A stretch of DNA of 47,539 bases from a virus, in IMG/VR virus record IMGVR_UViG_3300025111_000005, positions 1 through 47,539 of that record; one strand, 5' to 3'. The notes under the pieces were generated by a model, which saw only the letters and a list, made by a program, of their open reading frames with translations, searched no databases and was not told where the DNA came from. A program made the position numbers and the translations under genes. Positions 45,058 through 47,539 of the stretch are shown in pieces; within the stretch, counting starts at the first letter, position 1, and each line of letters starts with the position of its first letter.

Positions 45058-45239
45058 AGCTTTTCAGTATCAATAAGTTTATCTGCAATTCCGATTTTAA
45101 GGCAGTCAGATGCAATCTGAACGAGTGTTTTACGAACGCCAGTCCTTACAAATCTGCTCTGAATTTCTATTAGATTACCCCTATCTGAATTGTCCAATTC
45201 GAGAACAATGCCCTTAGTAGTTTTGTTTTTCTTTGCCAT
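45054..45239 (-). CDS. Ribbon-helix-helix-like small DNA-binding protein
   Basis: The 61-residue protein is basic at its N-terminus and then reads 'IVLELDNSDRGNLIEIQ' and 'RKTLVQIASDCLKIGIAD', a beta strand and two helices in the order of CopG/Arc-type regulators. Such proteins often repress the operon they belong to. The palindromic candidate operator upstream of the early promoter would be a natural target, which is inference only. Confidence 0.55.
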   Translation of the reverse strand: MAKKNKTTKGIVLELDNSDRGNLIEIQSRFVRTGVRKTLVQIASDCLKIGIADKLIDTEKL

Positions 45240-45253
45240 AGCTAGTATTTAAA

Positions 45254-45306
45254 AGCCGGTAACGAGTGCGGGAGGGGTAGCCACAGTAATCCGCACCCGA
45301 CCGACT
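45254..45306 (-). ncRNA. Long hairpin between the first two early genes
   Basis: On the minus strand AGTCGGT-CGGGTGCGG pairs with CCGCACTCG-TTA-CCGGCT (about 15 pairs, two G-U, one small internal loop) around a loop of about 20 bases, followed by TTTTAAA. It looks like an attenuator or processing site between the first and second early genes. An intrinsic terminator that early transcripts must pass is the simplest reading. Confidence 0.55.
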
Positions 45307-45314
45307 AAGGTTTC

Positions 45315-45584
45315 TTATTGCTTAATAATGTCAATCGATTTATCAAAGCCCTCTATTAATCTCAGCAGATAACCAAAGGGTAATTTTATTATAAACATAC
45401 TTCCAAGTTCTTCTGAATATGATTTTGTATAAAGGGTATCATCTGAATCACTTCCAAGAGTATCTATAAGTCCCAGAGAATCATATACCCTGTTTTTATT
45501 TGATAAATAGTAACCAAATTTAGACAACCATAAATAAAGATTGAATAACTGATTAAATGCGAAGTTGAATAATTGTGTTTTCAT
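45315..45584 (-). CDS. First early protein (89 aa)
   Basis: The first gene of the early operon starts about 20 bases after the predicted transcription start. Its N-terminal half is aromatic and mildly hydrophobic ('LFNFAFNQLFNLYLWLSKFGYYL'), with an acidic middle ('GSDSDDTLY') and an amphipathic C-terminus. First early proteins often attack or steer the host, but nothing here points to a target. No family was recognised. Confidence 0.6.
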   Translation of the reverse strand: MKTQLFNFAFNQLFNLYLWLSKFGYYLSNKNRVYDSLGLIDTLGSDSDDTLYTKSYSEELGSMFIIKLPFGYLLRLIEGFDKSIDIIKQ

Positions 45585-45609
45585 CTTAGTCGGTTTTAAT
45601 TGTATGTAT

Positions 45610-45639
45610 CAAAGATAAACATATATTTGATATAAACAA
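45610..45639 (-). promoter_or_regulatory. Early promoter with palindromic candidate operator
   Basis: Minus strand: TTG (45639-45637), 19 bases, TATCTTTG (45617-45610), an exact consensus match. TATCAAA and TTTGATA, 12 bases apart (45608-45633), form an inverted repeat that includes part of the -7 box, so a bound dimer would block RNA polymerase. It drives the 11-kb early operon. Confidence 0.65.
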
Positions 45640-45698
45640 TACATTTAATACATTATTTTCAATTTATATCGTTATTTATATTGTTTCTAAACAAAAAA

Positions 45699-45718
45699 GA
45701 GGCCGATTTCTCGACCTC
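45699..45718 (-). terminator. Intrinsic terminator 2 of the tandem pair
   Basis: Minus strand: GAGGTCGA, loop GAAA, TCGGCCTC, then TTTTTT. The 8-bp stem has one G-U pair. With the next terminator it isolates the secreted-protein gene from the early operon. Confidence 0.75.
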
Positions 45719-45734
45719 TCCCCTATCTAAAAAA

Positions 45735-45755
45735 AGCCACCCTAATTGAGTGGCT
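45735..45755 (-). terminator. Intrinsic terminator 1 of the tandem pair
   Basis: Minus strand: AGCCAC, a 9-base loop, GTGGCT, then TTTTTTT. It lies 26 bases after the stop of the secreted-protein gene. Confidence 0.75.
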
Positions 45756-45780
45756 CTTAAAATATTGATTCTTTATTTAT

Positions 45781-46215
45781 TTATATAATATTTTGCCGGA
45801 GATAAGTTTCTCCGATGTCAAGTCTAAAGACCCCCTGACTATATTGATTTACTCCTTTCGTGGGAATTAATTCATTATTCATGTCTGTTGATCTTTGCCA
45901 AGTGTGGTCATAATTGTCAACACGGCATGACTGGAATGATTGTTTTTCAATAATAACATTATAACCTTCAAAACTTAGACCCTTATCCGGTACACTAACC
46001 CCTCTGGATATTTGCATGTCGGCTACAGGAGAATCGAAATTCATAACGGTTTCATTCTGGTCTATGGTTAATGAATAACCTACATCATTGTCAAGTGCCG
46101 TTTTAGTGTCAGTAAAAGAACTTGACAAAAATGCGACCAGAAAAACCGTAAAGATCATCACACAAAACTTTTTTATACTCTTTACTTTTTGGTTAATACT
46201 AATTGCAATTTGCAT
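45781..46215 (-). CDS. Secreted/membrane-anchored protein in a single-gene unit (moron-like)
   Basis: The 144-residue protein has a basic N-terminus and a hydrophobic segment ('FCVMIFTVFLVAFLSSSF', about 18-35) that is a signal peptide or anchor, followed by an acidic, Asn-rich beta body with one Cys ('FQSCRVDNYDHTWQRS'). It has its own consensus promoter and tandem terminators, and so is expressed apart from early and late genes. Such moron units in phages often alter the host surface or block superinfection. No family was recognised. Confidence 0.65.
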   Translation of the reverse strand: MQIAISINQKVKSIKKFCVMIFTVFLVAFLSSSFTDTKTALDNDVGYSLTIDQNETVMNFDSPVADMQISRGVSVPDKGLSFEGYNVIIEKQSFQSCRVDNYDHTWQRSTDMNNELIPTKGVNQYSQGVFRLDIGETYLRQNII

Positions 46216-46225
46216 TAATGAACTA

Positions 46226-46257
46226 CAAATATATAAAGTTAAAATATCAAAGTCAAA
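46226..46257 (-). promoter_or_regulatory. Promoter of the secreted-protein gene
   Basis: Minus strand: TTTG (46257-46254), 20 bases, TATATTTG (46233-46226), an exact Bacteroidetes consensus. The ATG is only 10 bases from the end of the box, so the transcript has almost no leader. Confidence 0.65.
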
Positions 46258-46274
46258 TTTATTTTAAAAAAAGA

Positions 46275-46301
46275 GGGATGCAGTTAACTACTCTGCACCC
46301 C
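46275..46301 (-). terminator. Intrinsic terminator of the late lysis-type gene
   Basis: Minus strand: GGGGTGCAG, a 9-base loop, CTGCATCCC, then TCTTTTTTT. The 9-bp stem has one G-U pair. It ends the late transcript that includes the gene at 46336. Confidence 0.8.
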
Positions 46302-46335
46302 TAACTACTAACTAAAACCTATGAAAAACAGAACC

Positions 46336-47046
46336 CTATTTTATAACTGCAATACCAACGGCAGCCGCTGACACTCCAAGAAGTACCTTATTCCAAAACC
46401 CTTTCCGATTAATCTGCCTATTTAAAATCGTAATTTCTTTATCGTAGTTCTTAATCTGCAAATCAGCCTTCAAAATATTGTTCTGTAAACCTGTAATCTG
46501 AGAATTAAGATTCAAAATTCCTTTTTCGTAACCTGTATTTAATCCGATACAGCTTTCAAGACTATTCCCCTGAAGTGAGTATTCCTGCTGAATCATATCT
46601 AAGGAAATAGATGTAGAATAGATTTGTCCTACCTGGAAGCCACTGAAAGGATATTTAAGTATCTCACTGTCATAATTTGGAAAGCGTGCCTGTAAACGTA
46701 CATAGATAGTATCAGAAGGTATCTTTGAAAGCTCGGATAACTCTTTAGCGTGTTCTTTTTTCAGGATAACAAGTGCTACCTGGTATTTTTCGAGTACTTT
46801 CTTTAGTGAATCATTCCGAGTCCTGATGACTTTATAGTCTATCTGATGTTTTATAACCTGACTTTGAAGTTCGATCCGGTCACCGTTTAAGCTTAAATTA
46901 CTTTGTTCAATAGTGACTATCCGCTCAGTCTGCTTTTTGATTGTCCTGTTTTTGACAGTAAGAATCAGAAGCAAAAAGATAATTGCACCGATCAGGATGA
47001 CATACTTAATATTCTTTTTTAAGAAGTCAATGATTTTTGCTTTCAT
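46336..47046 (-). CDS. Spanin-like inner-membrane coiled-coil protein
   Basis: The 236-residue protein has an N-terminal membrane anchor ('NIKYVILIGAIIFLLLIL', about 12-29), then a long coiled coil (about 33-105), a middle domain with 'LQARFPNYDSEILKYPFSGF', and a second coiled coil (170-215) before a C-terminal hydrophobic stretch ('VLLGVSAAAVGIAVI'). Rz-type inner spanins are membrane-anchored coiled coils that bridge the periplasm at lysis, and this could be one, though it is longer than usual. The HNH-AP2 gene upstream overlaps it by 20 bases. No endolysin gene is visible beside it. Confidence 0.55.
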   Translation of the reverse strand: MKAKIIDFLKKNIKYVILIGAIIFLLLILTVKNRTIKKQTERIVTIEQSNLSLNGDRIELQSQVIKHQIDYKVIRTRNDSLKKVLEKYQVALVILKKEHAKELSELSKIPSDTIYVRLQARFPNYDSEILKYPFSGFQVGQIYSTSISLDMIQQEYSLQGNSLESCIGLNTGYEKGILNLNSQITGLQNNILKADLQIKNYDKEITILNRQINRKGFWNKVLLGVSAAAVGIAVIK

Positions 47047-47539
47047 TTAACTTTCGTTTTGAAATTATATTTAAAACTGCAAATTCTCCATAATATTTTT
47101 TTGCTCCATTATTATATGCAATAGCAGCCTCAATTTCTGTTCTAAATTCACCTAAATATATAGATTTACTATTACATATAATAACTGCTTGATAGCTTTC
47201 TGGTCTTGTTTTTTGTATTGTTTCTCCTTTTGCATTAATATATTTATAAAATGGATACCTTTTCCGAACTCCTTTATACTCTCTTCCTTTTTGAACTTTC
47301 TTATTCCATGTATTTTGTCTTTTGGTACAAATTCTAAGATTTATTTTTTGATTATTTAGTCCATTACGATCAATATGGTCAATAGATTGTGCAAAGCTAC
47401 AATTCATAATTTCACGATGCATGAGTATTTTCTTTCTTATACCATTGATTCTGATACTTCTTCTTGCATATAAATTACCACAACTATACTTTGATTCATG
47501 TAAATGCCATTTAAATTGATTTATTCTTTCATAATCTTC
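47027..47539 (-). CDS. HNH-AP2 homing endonuclease (cut by window edge)
   Basis: The frame is open from base 47539 to the stop at 47027 (170 codons in the window). It has an N-terminal strand 'NLYARRSIRINGIRKKILMHREIM' (about residues 23-46 of this piece), the HNH core 'IDHIDRNGLNNQKINLRIC', and a C-terminal AP2-type domain ('YKGVRKRYPFYKYI', 'YLGEFRTEIEAAIAYNNGAKKYYGEFAVLN', given by position only for the rest). HNH-AP2 proteins are mobile endonucleases of phages. If the window is circular, the start is ATG at 22-24, giving 'MKNLTNREEDYERINQFKW' at the N-terminus. Confidence 0.85.
   Translation of the reverse strand, partial: EDYERINQFKWHLHESKYSCGNLYARRSIRINGIRKKILMHREIMNCSFAQSIDHIDRNGLNNQKINLRICTKRQNTWNKKVQKGREYKGVRKRYPFYKYINAKGETIQKTRPESYQAVIICNSKSIYLGEFRTEIEAAIAYNNGAKKYYGEFAVLNIISKRKLNESKNH

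Overview
The window reads as one complete tailed-phage genome of the siphovirus type, infecting a member of the Bacteroidetes. Three things support this. The head, packaging and tail modules are typical siphovirus modules. The genome is AT-rich, with promoters of the Bacteroidetes form (TTG or TTTG, 19-21 bases, TAnnTTTG). Many small genes are of a kind I associate with Bacteroidales phages. Every gene but one (15562-15813) is on the minus strand, so the map is read from right to left. The ends appear to join: placing base 1 after base 47539 gives the homing endonuclease cut by the right edge a proper ATG start and gives the gene cut by the left edge a stop codon, so the molecule is probably circular or circularly permuted at 47,539 bp. 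No stretch over about 200 bases lacks a gene once small genes are counted. I saw no tRNA, CRISPR array, integrase, DNA polymerase, head protease or recognisable endolysin.

Reading direction, right to left. (a) 47.5-46.3 kb: an HNH-AP2 homing endonuclease and a spanin-like membrane coiled-coil protein, ending in a terminator. (b) 46.2-45.8 kb: an isolated secreted protein with its own promoter and tandem terminators, laid out like a moron. (c) 45.6-34 kb: the early operon, from a promoter with a palindromic candidate operator. It holds small DNA-binding proteins, a recombination set (a recombination-associated protein, a YqaJ/lambda-Exo-like nuclease, a protein with an SSB-like tail, a NinG-like nuclease), a DNA methyltransferase, a replication initiator carrying 11-bp iterons inside its gene, a stand-alone DnaA domain IV protein, and many small unknown genes. 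It ends at an intrinsic terminator. (d) 33.8-29.4 kb: a ParB-like gene remnant, an HNH gene, TerS, TerL and portal. TerL carries an intein, and an HNH endonuclease gene lies inside the intein in another reading frame.

(e) 29.3-18.4 kb: about 11 kb of sugar and glycosyltransferase genes between the portal and the MuF-like head gene, where head genes would normally be contiguous. They encode glycosyltransferases (GT4-like, three GT2/GT-A-like, GT11 and GT10 fucosyltransferase-like), two PLP/PMP-type sugar 3-dehydratases in which His replaces the PLP lysine (E1/RfbH-like and ColD-like), a short-chain dehydrogenase/epimerase, a split minimal transketolase, a methyltransferase and small membrane proteins. 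Together they suggest synthesis of a 3,6-dideoxy sugar, possibly branched, and its addition to a host or virion glycan. (f) 18.4-0 kb: MuF-like protein, a ParB-like protein behind a structured leader, the single plus-strand regulator, scaffold, decoration protein, lambda-E-type capsid, connectors, tail tube, tail chaperones with a -1 frameshift site, tape measure, Dit, Tal, fibre and baseplate proteins, a lipoprotein and a small coiled-coil membrane protein.

The genome carries many homing elements: four HNH genes, one intein and one NUMOD3-like fragment. At least two HNH genes (at 21.5 and 33.2 kb) sit where a neighbouring gene's start seems to have been displaced or destroyed.
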